Assembly: GCA_002696035.1 (NCBI GenBank)
Contig: NZQV01000004.1
Span: forward strand, 1 to 64,000
Length of the DNA: 64,000 nt
Origin: Balneola sp.
GTDB lineage: Bacteria > Bacteroidota > Rhodothermia > Balneolales > Balneolaceae
Reading direction: 5' to 3'
Shown: positions 46,280 to 55,185 of the stretch, in pieces
How the letters are laid out: every line of letters begins with the position of its first letter
Numbering within the stretch: the stretch's first letter is position 1
Made by a program: the position numbers and the translations under genes
Notes under the pieces: generated by a model
What the model was told of the DNA's origin: nothing
Database searches by the model: none
What the model saw: only the letters and a program-made list of their open reading frames with translations

Positions 46280-46595
46280 TTTCACCCTTGACAACGGAAC
46301 GGTAGAATTGCTGAATAAGCTTGCCGAAAAATTCTATGAGGGTAACAAATCCCAAACAGTACGCGCTGCTCTCGAAAGTCTGGCCGCCCATCAGGGACAC
46401 GATGGCTGGGTGATCACCGGATACACGATGGCCCGAACCGACCACAATGTAAATTGTCATTCCTGTGGAAATGAGAATGAGGAAGGGAATATCGTATTCA
46501 AACCGGTGTTTGAAAAAGGGAACAGTCCGGCAGCCATAGCACACATTCCCAAAGAAGAATGGGTGGAATGCTCTGATTGTGTAGAAAGCAGGTAA
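46266..46595 (+). CDS. Ribbon-helix-helix regulator with Cys-rich C-terminal domain
   Basis: 109 aa from ATG 46266, with a strong GGAGG at 46255. Residues 1-45 form an RHH fold (MKRLNFTLDNGTVELLNKLA, NKSQTVRAALESLAAH). The C-terminal part has two Cys pairs, CHSCGNENEE and ECSDCVES, which could bind a metal in the manner of a sensor. With the MerC-like gene it makes a compact transport-plus-regulator operon. The ligand is unknown. Confidence 0.82.
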   Translation: MKRLNFTLDNGTVELLNKLAEKFYEGNKSQTVRAALESLAAHQGHDGWVITGYTMARTDHNVNCHSCGNENEEGNIVFKPVFEKGNSPAAIAHIPKEEWVECSDCVESR

Positions 46596-46608
46596 GTTGG
46601 CATTTGCT

Positions 46609-47052
46609 ATGACGAAAACTGAGATCGAAGAATACCTCTACAAACATATTCCCATCACTAAAGCGTTGGGCGTGGAGGTCGTGGAGTTTTCGAAGGAAGG
46701 AGTGCAATTCAAGGCGCCGTTGACAAATAACATTAACCATCGGTCCACGGCCTTTGGAGGAAGTATCAGCAGTTTATTGATCACCACCGGGTGGTCGTAT
46801 TTGCGGTTGTTGTTTGATGAAACGGACCCGATTCCCCGCATCGTTATTGGTAAAAGCTCTACCAACTATTTGAAACCGGTTACCTCTGATTTTACCTCCG
46901 AACTCATCATCCCCGAAAAAGAAAAACTACAGCAATTCCGGGAAATGTTCGCTCGGTTTGGCAAGGCCCGCATCACGCTGAAAGCACAGATCAAACACAA
47001 AGAAGAACTCCAGGCTGAATTCGAAGGCGATTATATTGCGATTAAGAACTAA
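46609..47052 (+). CDS. YiiD-C-type hot-dog thioesterase
   Basis: 147 aa from ATG 46609; an upstream in-frame TTG is less likely. A hot-dog fold of the thioesterase/YiiD C-terminal family is indicated by GVEVVEFSKEGVQFKAPL, NINHRSTAFGGSISSLLITTGW (catalytic Asn/His helix) and the VIGKSSTNYLKPV strand. The substrate is likely an acyl-CoA or acyl-ACP. It follows the RHH gene at 13 bp and may be in the same transcript without functional relation. Confidence 0.85.
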   Translation: MTKTEIEEYLYKHIPITKALGVEVVEFSKEGVQFKAPLTNNINHRSTAFGGSISSLLITTGWSYLRLLFDETDPIPRIVIGKSSTNYLKPVTSDFTSELIIPEKEKLQQFREMFARFGKARITLKAQIKHKEELQAEFEGDYIAIKN

Positions 47053-47066
47053 GACGAAGTCAACCT

Positions 47067-47088
47067 TTTGAGAAATTCATTTCTCAAA
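47067..47088. other. Perfect 10-bp hairpin after the thioesterase gene
   Basis: TTTGAGAAAT-TC-ATTTCTCAAA, 15 bp past the stop. There is no T-run on either strand, so it is not a classical terminator; it may define the 3' end of the mRNA. Confidence 0.55.
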
Positions 47089-47195
47089 GAAAATCACAGT
47101 ACATCCCAATCATCAAAACCATCACAGTCCTTTTGTGGTTTATTGGATAAAGGCGGTATATTTGCGGGCGAACGTAAACGCTCAAAACTACATCC

Positions 47196-48476
47196 ATGCT
47201 CCTCAAAAATGTAAAGCCCGTAAGCAACTCTCACAAAGGTAAAGACACTGTTGATATCCGCATTGAGGAGGGCGTTATTAAAGAAATTGGCTCCGGATTG
47301 AAAGCTGGCAAAGACGAAGAAACCCACGATTTCAAAGGAGCTTATGCTTCGCCCGGCTGGATGGATATGCACATTCATTTGCGTGAACCCGGTTTTGAGC
47401 ATAAAGAAACCATTAAAACCGGTTGTGAAGCAGCTGCTTTCGGAGGCTTCACCGCTGTGGCTTGTATGCCCAACACCAAGCCGGCCATTCACACCCGTGA
47501 TGTGGTAGAATTCATTATCAAAAAAGCGCAGGACCTGCCGGTAGATGTTCACCCGATCGCTTGTGTAACCAAAGAGCGTAAAGGTGAATCCATTGCTGAA
47601 ATGGCCGACCTGAAAGAAGGTGGTGCGGTGGCATTCAGTGATGACGGTGATCCCGTGTACAATTCACAAGTTATGCGTGTGGCGTTGGAGTACTCTTCTA
47701 TGTTGGGGCTGCCGGTTATCAATCATGAGGAGGACCTGGAGCTTTCACGGCCCGGACACATGAACGAAGGCAAAGTAGCCACTCGCCTGGGGCTGGATGG
47801 AACGCCCGGAATTGCCGAAGAAGTGATGATCGCTCGCGATATCATGCTGGCGGAATACACCGGAGGACATATTCATGTAGCGCATATCAGTACCAAAAAC
47901 GCGGTCGATTTAGTGCGTCGGGCAAAGAAAAAAGGAATTAACGTGACCACGGAAGTTTGTGCTCATCACTTTGACCTGACCGATGAGGAGATCGAGAAGC
48001 AACACTTTGATACGAATTTCAAAATGCATCCACCGCTTAGAACGCAGGAAGATGTGGATGCTATGGTAGAAGGGTTGGTGGATGGAACCATCGATGCCAT
48101 TTGTACCGACCACGCCCCGCATGCCATTGAAGAAAAAGAAGTGGAATTCATTTACGCTCCCAATGGAATCATCGGACTGGAGACGGCCTGGTCCATCACC
48201 AACAAGCGACTCTTTCAGACCAAAAAACTGGATCTGCAACAGCTTATGGACAAGCTGGTATACAAACCAAGAGAGATCCTGAACCTGGATATTCCTGAAC
48301 TGAAAGAAGGAGCCAAAGCCAACCTCACTTTTTTCAATACCGATGAAGAATGGACCTTCACTCCGAAAAACGTGCGTTCAAAATCGAAAAACTCTCCTTA
48401 CCTGGATACGAAGCTGAAAGGCCGCGCCGTTGGTATCTTCAATAAAGGACAATTAGTGCTTAATGAGCTCCGATAA
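47196..48476 (+). CDS. pyrC: Dihydroorotase, class I
   Basis: 426 aa, an amidohydrolase TIM barrel that cyclises carbamoyl aspartate in pyrimidine synthesis. Metal motifs are MDMHIHLREPGFEHKE, VINHEEDLELS, GHIHVAHIS and ICTDHAPHAIEEKE. Class I length and DGLGTPGIAEE-type spacing (LDGTPGIAEEVMIARD) favour an active enzyme rather than a PyrX relative. Start ATG 47196. Confidence 0.95.
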   Translation: MLLKNVKPVSNSHKGKDTVDIRIEEGVIKEIGSGLKAGKDEETHDFKGAYASPGWMDMHIHLREPGFEHKETIKTGCEAAAFGGFTAVACMPNTKPAIHTRDVVEFIIKKAQDLPVDVHPIACVTKERKGESIAEMADLKEGGAVAFSDDGDPVYNSQVMRVALEYSSMLGLPVINHEEDLELSRPGHMNEGKVATRLGLDGTPGIAEEVMIARDIMLAEYTGGHIHVAHISTKNAVDLVRRAKKKGINVTTEVCAHHFDLTDEEIEKQHFDTNFKMHPPLRTQEDVDAMVEGLVDGTIDAICTDHAPHAIEEKEVEFIYAPNGIIGLETAWSITNKRLFQTKKLDLQQLMDKLVYKPREILNLDIPELKEGAKANLTFFNTDEEWTFTPKNVRSKSKNSPYLDTKLKGRAVGIFNKGQLVLNELR

Positions 48477-48530
48477 GTCACCTCGGGGTTGACTGCGTAA
48501 AATTTTTACTTAATTCTTACTTCATTTCTT

Positions 48531-50045
48531 ATGAAAAAACTCTTTTTGATCGTTTCTTGCCTGCTGTATTCAATCCTGTCTTTTGCTCAGGATACTACAT
48601 CTGACACCTATACACTGGTCACCTACAATGTCGAAAATCTGTTTGATGCAGATGGGGTCGCTATCTATGACGATTACCGGCCAACCGATGAAGATGGAAA
48701 TCCGCATTATACCAAAGAAGATATCCTAACGAAGATCCAGAATGCCGTTCGGGTTTTGAAGCAGTACAACGAGGGTAAAGGACCTGATGTGCTTGCCATG
48801 GTGGAGATAGAAAGTGATTTTACGCAGGGGGATGAACAATCTGCAGAGGATTTCCTCGAGAAATATGAGTCCACAACACTTGAGAACATGCTGGGGGAAG
48901 ATTTCAATGAAAAGATCGCTGATCTGCCTTCTGAATTATTGCTACTCAAAGGCATGACAGAAGAAGGAATGTGGAACTACGAGATGTCGGCTGGAAAGAG
49001 CAGGATCGGAAAAGATGGTGAGCCTGAGACGGTTCAAAAAACAGTGACGTATTCACGGTTCCCGATCGCTCATGAGAAAACAAAGATCCATCACCTGGTT
49101 CGTGCCCGACCAATTCTTGAGACCTGGATCAATGTACAAGGACATGAGCTGGTGGTGTTCAACAATCACTGGAAATCTGGCGCAGGATCGTGGGAGATGG
49201 AGCAGGTTCGTCACCAAAATGCAGAAGTGTTGCGTGCCCGACTTGATGAACTTTTAGCGGAAGATCCCGATCTTGATATCGTACTGGCCGGAGATTTTAA
49301 CAGTGATTACAACCAAAGTCACCGGTATGATTTTGAGAAAACTGCAGTAAATGACATCCTGAGGTCTACCGGAGATGAAGAACGGGTAGCAGATGGGAAC
49401 ACAGAATATGTGTACAATCTTTGGTATGATTTTCCGATCGGGGAGCGCGGCTCGGATACCTACCGTGGCAAATGGGGCACGTTGATGCAGATGATGATCA
49501 CCTCAGGAATGTACGATGATGAAGGACTTCAGTATGTGGACAATTCTTTCTCTCGTGGAGATTTTGGCTTTAACACCTTCAGCACTTCAGGAGAGCCAAA
49601 ACGGTGGAGCTCTACATTTTCAGGCAGCGGCTATTCAGATCACTTACCCATCTCCTTGAAATTTCGAGTAGCAGATGATGAAGTAGCATACACCAATTTC
49701 TCAGTAAACGATGACGAAAACTGGAAGCCGATAGAGGTCGCTTATTCTTTGCCCAAAGATTTTATTACGGAGGAAGAATTTACTGCCGAAGACCCACGCA
49801 GTAATCCCGCTTTTTATGATGAATATGTCCGAGCCACCGCAACCGTTACTTCTGATTACGATTTTGTGGTAGATGGCATAACCTACGATGTATACGCTCC
49901 GGCTTTTCGTCTCAATAATGTGCTTTCTGATATAGCCGGAACTGAGCAAACTATTCAGTTTTACGGGCGCTTTGCTCAGTATCGTGGAAACTGGCAGTTT
50001 GTGGTGGAGAGTCCGGATTTTATTACAGTGAACAGCGAAGATTGA
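48531..50045 (+). CDS. Secreted endonuclease/exonuclease/phosphatase-family protein
   Basis: 504 aa with a signal peptide (cut after SFA). The EEP fold has TLVTYNVENLFDADG, LAMVEIESD (catalytic Glu), VVFNNHWKSGAG, DIVLAGDFNSDYN and the GYSDHLPISLKF end. An extra C-terminal domain of about 110 residues (from about 390, YDEYVRATATVTSDYDFVV) looks like an OB-type beta domain. Likely a periplasmic or extracellular nuclease or phosphodiesterase. Confidence 0.9.
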   Translation: MKKLFLIVSCLLYSILSFAQDTTSDTYTLVTYNVENLFDADGVAIYDDYRPTDEDGNPHYTKEDILTKIQNAVRVLKQYNEGKGPDVLAMVEIESDFTQGDEQSAEDFLEKYESTTLENMLGEDFNEKIADLPSELLLLKGMTEEGMWNYEMSAGKSRIGKDGEPETVQKTVTYSRFPIAHEKTKIHHLVRARPILETWINVQGHELVVFNNHWKSGAGSWEMEQVRHQNAEVLRARLDELLAEDPDLDIVLAGDFNSDYNQSHRYDFEKTAVNDILRSTGDEERVADGNTEYVYNLWYDFPIGERGSDTYRGKWGTLMQMMITSGMYDDEGLQYVDNSFSRGDFGFNTFSTSGEPKRWSSTFSGSGYSDHLPISLKFRVADDEVAYTNFSVNDDENWKPIEVAYSLPKDFITEEEFTAEDPRSNPAFYDEYVRATATVTSDYDFVVDGITYDVYAPAFRLNNVLSDIAGTEQTIQFYGRFAQYRGNWQFVVESPDFITVNSED

Positions 50046-50057
50046 TCAGGGTTACCC

Positions 50058-50720
50058 ATGATTTTAGCAATTGAGACATCCACCAATATTTGTTCGATTT
50101 CATTTCAGGATGCCAAAGGAGCGATCTTTGAGAAGCGGACCGAGCGAAAAGGTTCTCATTCGGAATTGCTGTTTCTGTTCATCCGTGAATTGATGGAAGA
50201 ACAAAATTTCAAGATGGAAGACCTGGATACTTTGCTGGTGAGTTCAGGTCCCGGTTCTTACACCGGGTTACGAATTGCCGCCAGTGCAGTTAAGGGAATG
50301 TTGTTTGGGTTGAAGGTGGATATTTATGCCGGAAATACGCTGGCTGGATTTGCGCAATCAGCTGAGGAAGGTACGGTTCATGCCGTGATCAATGCTCGCC
50401 GAAAACATCTCTATCATCAGCAATTTGAGAAAGGAGATCGGCTCACCCCAATAACAAAACCGGAGATCCTGGAACTGGTTGAGATCAATGATTTATTGAA
50501 GGATGGAGATCAGATCATAGGAACGGGAATTGATAGACTGGATGAAGAAAAGCGAGCCGGCCTTACCATTATAGAGGAACAACAAATTTCGGCCACCAAC
50601 TTAATATCTCTTTTTAACAGCTCTTCCGGAGATGATTTTTTTCAACAGACCACCGCTGAGGAACTCGAATCTAATTACCTGAGCAGCAGTCAGGTTAATA
50701 ATACAAAAGTGAAAAAGTAG
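50058..50720 (+). CDS. tsaB: tRNA threonylcarbamoyladenosine biosynthesis protein TsaB
   Basis: 220 aa. The ASKHA fold of TsaB opens with MILAIETSTNICSISFQDA, then HSELLFLFIRELMEE and VSSGPGSYTGLRIAASAVKG. TsaB partners TsaD and TsaE for t6A37 of tRNA; it has no catalytic metal site of its own. It starts 12 bp after the EEP gene, so the two may share a transcript. Confidence 0.94.
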   Translation: MILAIETSTNICSISFQDAKGAIFEKRTERKGSHSELLFLFIRELMEEQNFKMEDLDTLLVSSGPGSYTGLRIAASAVKGMLFGLKVDIYAGNTLAGFAQSAEEGTVHAVINARRKHLYHQQFEKGDRLTPITKPEILELVEINDLLKDGDQIIGTGIDRLDEEKRAGLTIIEEQQISATNLISLFNSSSGDDFFQQTTAEELESNYLSSSQVNNTKVKK

Positions 50721-51028
50721 TTGAATTCAATCCAATCTTAAACCCATCGGACCTCCCTTACCCAACACTAGCCCAGTACTAGCGCAAGCGTCCGCTTGTG
50801 CGATGTTGAATGATGGCAAATATGTTGAATTCCACCGAGTTCCAAGTGGACGCTTGAACCAGGTCATTAAATATTTGGAACCATTGGTTCTATTGGGCAT
50901 TCCGAACGAGCCGTTCGGAACGAGTACGACGATGCGATGATTCAACAGCAAAACCTGCTAAAAACAGATTCAGAATTAACTGCATTAATCTTTATTTTGC
51001 AGGTCTGAAAATTCACAAAACAAAGTCT
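50721..51028. repeat. Intergenic repeat region upstream of accD
   Basis: No gene seen. Palindromes are GCGCAAGCGTCCGCTTGTGCG (50782-50802), GGAACCATTGGTTC (about 50877-50890) and TTCCGAAC-gagcc-GTTCGGAA (50900-50920). A related GGTTCC...GGAACC pair occurs upstream of obg at about 54125-54149. They look like REP-type repeats of another family. Confidence 0.5.
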
Positions 51029-51874
51029 ATGTCCTGGTTTAAAAGAAAAGACGAAAATATCCAAACTGATACCAAAAAAGAGATGCCGGAAGGTGTTTGG
51101 ATCAAAGTTCCAACTACCGGCGAAACCATCCATAAGCGCGAGCTGGAGGATAATCTTTGGGTTGACCCACTGAGTGGCTATCATTTCAGAATTGGAAGTG
51201 AGAAGTATTTCGAGATCATTTTTGATAATGGGAAATTCAAGGAATTGGGGCAGGAAATTCAGCCTACTGATCCGCTGGAGTTTGAGGACCGTAAAAAGTA
51301 CGCAGACCGATTAGACGAATATCAGAATAAAACAGGATTAAGTGATGCCGCCCGTGTTGGAGTTGGTAAAATGAATAAGCTTGATCTGGTTGTGGCTTGT
51401 ATGGATTTTTCGTTCATCGGAGGAAGTATGGGTTCAGTAGTAGGTGAGCGACTTGGAGTAGCCATCGATCATGCCCGTGAAAACAAAATTCCGCTGATCA
51501 TCATCTCCCAAACCGGGGGAGCTCGTATGATGGAAAGTGTGCTCAGCCTTATGCAGATGGCTAAAACATCCGCCAAACTGGCTCAGCTCGAAAAGGCTAA
51601 GGTGCCTTACATCTCATACATGACCGACCCAACAACCGGAGGTGTGACCGCAAGTTATGCCATGCTGGGTGACTTCAATATTGCAGAACCCGGCGCTTTG
51701 ATCGGGTTTGCAGGTCCGCGTGTAATACGTCAGACCATTGGCCGGGACCTGCCCGAAGGATTCCAGACAGCAGAATATTTACTGGAGCACGGTTTCCTGG
51801 ATTTCATTGTGCCACGAACCATGATGAAATCTAAACTCACCAAGTTATTGAAGCTGGTTCTCCATAAGAACTGA
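51029..51874 (+). CDS. accD: Acetyl-CoA carboxylase carboxyltransferase beta subunit, zinc cysteines lost
   Basis: 281 aa. The crotonase-like carboxyltransferase fold and family motifs are clear ([63 protein letters not shown]). The N-terminus keeps the shape MSWFKRKD...[14 protein letters not shown]...GYHFRIG, but the four zinc-ribbon cysteines, at residues 27, 30, 46 and 49 in E. coli AccD, are Val, Thr, Asp and Ser here. With AccA (not in the window) it transfers CO2 from biotin to acetyl-CoA for fatty-acid synthesis. Confidence 0.95.
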   Translation: MSWFKRKDENIQTDTKKEMPEGVWIKVPTTGETIHKRELEDNLWVDPLSGYHFRIGSEKYFEIIFDNGKFKELGQEIQPTDPLEFEDRKKYADRLDEYQNKTGLSDAARVGVGKMNKLDLVVACMDFSFIGGSMGSVVGERLGVAIDHARENKIPLIIISQTGGARMMESVLSLMQMAKTSAKLAQLEKAKVPYISYMTDPTTGGVTASYAMLGDFNIAEPGALIGFAGPRVIRQTIGRDLPEGFQTAEYLLEHGFLDFIVPRTMMKSKLTKLLKLVLHKN

Positions 51875-51893
51875 TCTGAACTTCTCATCTCTG

Positions 51894-51926
51894 AAAAGAA
51901 TGCCAAAGGGCATTCTTTTCTTGTTT
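51894..51926 (+). terminator. Rho-independent terminator of accD
   Basis: A perfect 11-bp stem, AAAAGAATGCC / GGGCATTCTTTT, with a 3-base loop, then CTTGTTTT. Confidence 0.92.
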
Positions 51927-51946
51927 TAACCCCAAATTAAATCGTC

Positions 51947-54118
51947 ATGAAAGCATTAAAGCTATCTGTTCTTTTTCTGGTTGCATGTTCTTTAACCGCA
52001 GTAGCCCAGGATAAAAAACCGATCGAATTTGAACATCTTTTTGACGGGACTTTTGCACCGGAGAATATAGAGAATGTACGCTGGATGAACGATGGTAACT
52101 ACTACACGGCTACCGCTGAAAACCGGATCATTCGCTACAATATTGTAAATGGAAATGAGCGTTTGTTGTTTGATGGTAACCAATTTACCGATGCAGAAGG
52201 CGACACCATTCGCATACAGGGTTATCAGTTTTCTGCGGATGAATCCAAGATCCTTCTGAAAACTGATGTGGAGCAGATCTGGCGGCGGAGCACCCGCGAG
52301 AATTACTATGTGTATGATCGCGATTCGGATGAACTTACCAAACTCACTCAATCCGAAGAAAAGCAACAGTATGCAGAATTATCGCCGGCAGGAGACCGGG
52401 CAGCCTTTGTTCGGGAAAACAATTTGTTTTGGGTAGATCTGAGTACGGGACAGGAAACGCAGATCACCAGTGATGGTGAGTTCAATAAGATCATCAACGG
52501 TGCAGCAGACTGGGTGTATGAAGAAGAATTTGGCTTTGCAAAAGCGTGGTTTTGGTCGCCGGAAGGGGATCGCATCGCCTTCTATAAATTCAATGAAGAG
52601 CGGGTAAAAGAGTTTTTTATGACGGAATGGGGCGAGTTGTATCCGGAGCCGATCAGGTTCAAATATCCCAAAGCAGGCGAGCAGAATTCCGTTGTTTCCA
52701 TTCATGTGTATCACCTGGAGTCCGAAGAGGCAAAGACCATGGATGTGGGCGAGGAGACGGATCAGTATATCCCACGCATTAACTGGACGAGAGATAATGA
52801 CGTGCTGGCTATCCGAAGAATGAATCGCCTTCAAAATAAACAAGACCTGATGCTCGCGAATGTAGTGACCGGTTCAACCCGTACTATCCTCACCGAAGAA
52901 AGTGATACCTGGATTGATGTGCATGATAACCTGATCTTTCTGAGCAATGGCGAGCAGTTTATTACCACCAGTGAGAAGGATGGATACAATCACGTATATC
53001 TGTATAACCTGGAGGGAGAGGAAATTCAGCAGGTCACCAATGGAGAATGGGACGTTACGGAACTGATCGGGCACGACGACAGAGAATATCGGGTGTTTTA
53101 TGTGAGCGCGGAAGAATCTCCTTTACAGCGACATCTATACAGCGTTCGGGTAGATGGAAAACGAAAGAAGAAACTTACCACTAAAGCCGGCTGGAACTCT
53201 ATAAACATGAGCCGGGACTTTAAATATTATATCAATTCCTGGTCTGATTTTTATTCTGCTCCTGAAGTTACCTTACACCGAAAGAATGGACGAGAAGTTA
53301 GGACCATTGAGGACAACAAGGCTTTGCAGGAACGGATAACGGAGTACAACTACATCGAGAAGGAATTCACGACTTTTGATGTAAATGGAACTACCCTAAA
53401 CGCATTTGTCCTGAAACCCACCGACTTCGATTCTGCCAAAAAATATCCTGTTCTGATGTATGTGTATGGCGGGCCGGGAAGTCAAACCGTGACAAGAAAT
53501 TTTGAAAGCCGGGACCGGGCTATCTGGCATCATTATCTTGCCAATCAGGGCTATATGGTTGTCTCTGTGGATAACCGGGGAACCGGCGCACGTGGACGCC
53601 AATTCAAAAACCAAACCTACAAGCAGCTTGGAGTATTGGAAACGCAAGATCAAATTGCGGTAGCTAAGCAGATGGCTGAAATGGAGCATGTGGATGCAGA
53701 CCGCATTGGGATCTGGGGATGGAGTTATGGCGGCTATATGTCTACATTGTCTCTGGCTGAAGGAAATGATGTTTTTTCTACCGCAATTGCCGTTGCTCCG
53801 GTTACCGACTGGCGTTTTTACGATACCATTTACACCGAGCGATTTATGCAAACCCCGCAACTCAATCCAGAAGGGTATAACGCCGGATCGCCTTTAAAGA
53901 AAGCCGGGCAGATCATGGGGAACTACCTGATCGTTCATGGAACCGGAGATGACAATGTGCATTTCCAAAACACCATTGAAATGATAGATGCCATGGTTGC
54001 CGAGGATGTGGATTTTGAAACCATGATCTACCCAAACCGGAATCACGGTATCTACGGCGGCAACACCAAAAAGCATCTTTATCAGTTAATGACGGATTTT
54101 ATTTTAGAAAATCTGTAA
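51947..54118 (+). CDS. Secreted dipeptidyl peptidase IV (S9 family)
   Basis: 723 aa with a signal peptide (cut after TAVA). Residues about 40-470 form an eight-bladed propeller (DPPIV_N); the alpha/beta-hydrolase follows. The triad is Ser593 (GWSYGG), Asp668 (GTGDDNVH) and His700 (NRNHGIYGG). A double-Glu motif, DWVYEEEFGF, which anchors the peptide N-terminus, is present in the propeller. It removes X-Pro/X-Ala dipeptides from peptides in the periplasm, fitting a protein-degrading life style. Confidence 0.96.
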   Translation: MKALKLSVLFLVACSLTAVAQDKKPIEFEHLFDGTFAPENIENVRWMNDGNYYTATAENRIIRYNIVNGNERLLFDGNQFTDAEGDTIRIQGYQFSADESKILLKTDVEQIWRRSTRENYYVYDRDSDELTKLTQSEEKQQYAELSPAGDRAAFVRENNLFWVDLSTGQETQITSDGEFNKIINGAADWVYEEEFGFAKAWFWSPEGDRIAFYKFNEERVKEFFMTEWGELYPEPIRFKYPKAGEQNSVVSIHVYHLESEEAKTMDVGEETDQYIPRINWTRDNDVLAIRRMNRLQNKQDLMLANVVTGSTRTILTEESDTWIDVHDNLIFLSNGEQFITTSEKDGYNHVYLYNLEGEEIQQVTNGEWDVTELIGHDDREYRVFYVSAEESPLQRHLYSVRVDGKRKKKLTTKAGWNSINMSRDFKYYINSWSDFYSAPEVTLHRKNGREVRTIEDNKALQERITEYNYIEKEFTTFDVNGTTLNAFVLKPTDFDSAKKYPVLMYVYGGPGSQTVTRNFESRDRAIWHHYLANQGYMVVSVDNRGTGARGRQFKNQTYKQLGVLETQDQIAVAKQMAEMEHVDADRIGIWGWSYGGYMSTLSLAEGNDVFSTAIAVAPVTDWRFYDTIYTERFMQTPQLNPEGYNAGSPLKKAGQIMGNYLIVHGTGDDNVHFQNTIEMIDAMVAEDVDFETMIYPNRNHGIYGGNTKKHLYQLMTDFILENL

Positions 54119-54186
54119 AACATTGGTTCCAGCGCGGGCGTTTGGAACCATTCATAAATCATCATTCATCAATAAAAAATCCTACA

Positions 54187-55185
54187 ATGCGCTTTGCTGA
54201 TTACGCTAAAATTTATGTAACTGCTGGAAAAGGAGGCGATGGAGCCTCTCATTTCAGAAGGGAAAAATACGTGCCTAAAGGAGGTCCTGATGGTGGTGAT
54301 GGTGGTAAAGGCGGTGATGTGGTCTTGGTTGGAAATGAACAACTGAACACAATCCTCGATCTTCGCTATCGCAAATACATTAAAGCAGGTCACGGAGAAA
54401 ATGGATCGAAACAGCGTAGTTCCGGTTCTGACGGCAAGGATGAGATCCTGGAAGTGCCACTTGGGACGGTTATTTTTGATGCCGATACCAAGGAGCGTTT
54501 GGGAGAGATCACCGAACACGAAGAAAAAATGGTGATAGCTAAGGGGGGCAAAGGTGGACTTGGAAACTGGCACTTTCGCAGCTCCACAAACCAAACCCCA
54601 CAGCATGCTCAGGAAGGTAAACCCGGAGAAGAACGGGTTGTTGAGCTGGAATTGAAACTGATCGCCGAAGTGGGACTGGTTGGTTTTCCAAATGCCGGAA
54701 AAAGTACGCTGCTTTCTGCGCTCTCTCATGCCAAACCGAAAATTGCTGATTATCCGTTTACCACGCTGGAGCCCAACCTGGGAGTGGTTAAATTCGAGGA
54801 TTACCGAAGCTTTGTGATGGCCGATATTCCCGGAATTATAGAAGAAGCACACGAAGGCAAAGGACTTGGAATTCAATTCCTCCGCCATATTGAACGCAAT
54901 AATGTGTTGCTGTTCATGGTGAGTTGTATGACCGATATTGAGTATGAATACAATGCGTTGCTGAATGAGCTGAAGTCGTACCGAAAAGATCTGCTGGACA
55001 AACCCCGGGTGCTTGCTATCACCAAGATGGATTTAAAACAAGGGTTTGAGCTGGAAGAAGAACTTCACTTTGATGATGAAATTCCCGTTATTCCTATTTC
55101 GTCAGCCACTGGTCATGGTGTTGACGAGCTTAAGGAAAAATTATGGGAGTACATTCAGGATGCAAAACAACAGGAAGAAACTTAG
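54187..55185 (+). CDS. obg: GTPase Obg/CgtA
   Basis: 332 aa from ATG 54187 (MRFADYAKIYVTAGKGGDGA); an upstream TTG at 54142 is rejected. The Gly-rich Obg domain covers residues 1-158. The G domain has GFPNAGKST (G1), TTLEPNLG (G2), DIPGI (G3) and ITKMD (G4). It acts in late 50S ribosome assembly and stress signalling. No long C-terminal extension. dprA starts 26 bp before its end. Confidence 0.96.
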   Translation: MRFADYAKIYVTAGKGGDGASHFRREKYVPKGGPDGGDGGKGGDVVLVGNEQLNTILDLRYRKYIKAGHGENGSKQRSSGSDGKDEILEVPLGTVIFDADTKERLGEITEHEEKMVIAKGGKGGLGNWHFRSSTNQTPQHAQEGKPGEERVVELELKLIAEVGLVGFPNAGKSTLLSALSHAKPKIADYPFTTLEPNLGVVKFEDYRSFVMADIPGIIEEAHEGKGLGIQFLRHIERNNVLLFMVSCMTDIEYEYNALLNELKSYRKDLLDKPRVLAITKMDLKQGFELEEELHFDDEIPVIPISSATGHGVDELKEKLWEYIQDAKQQEET

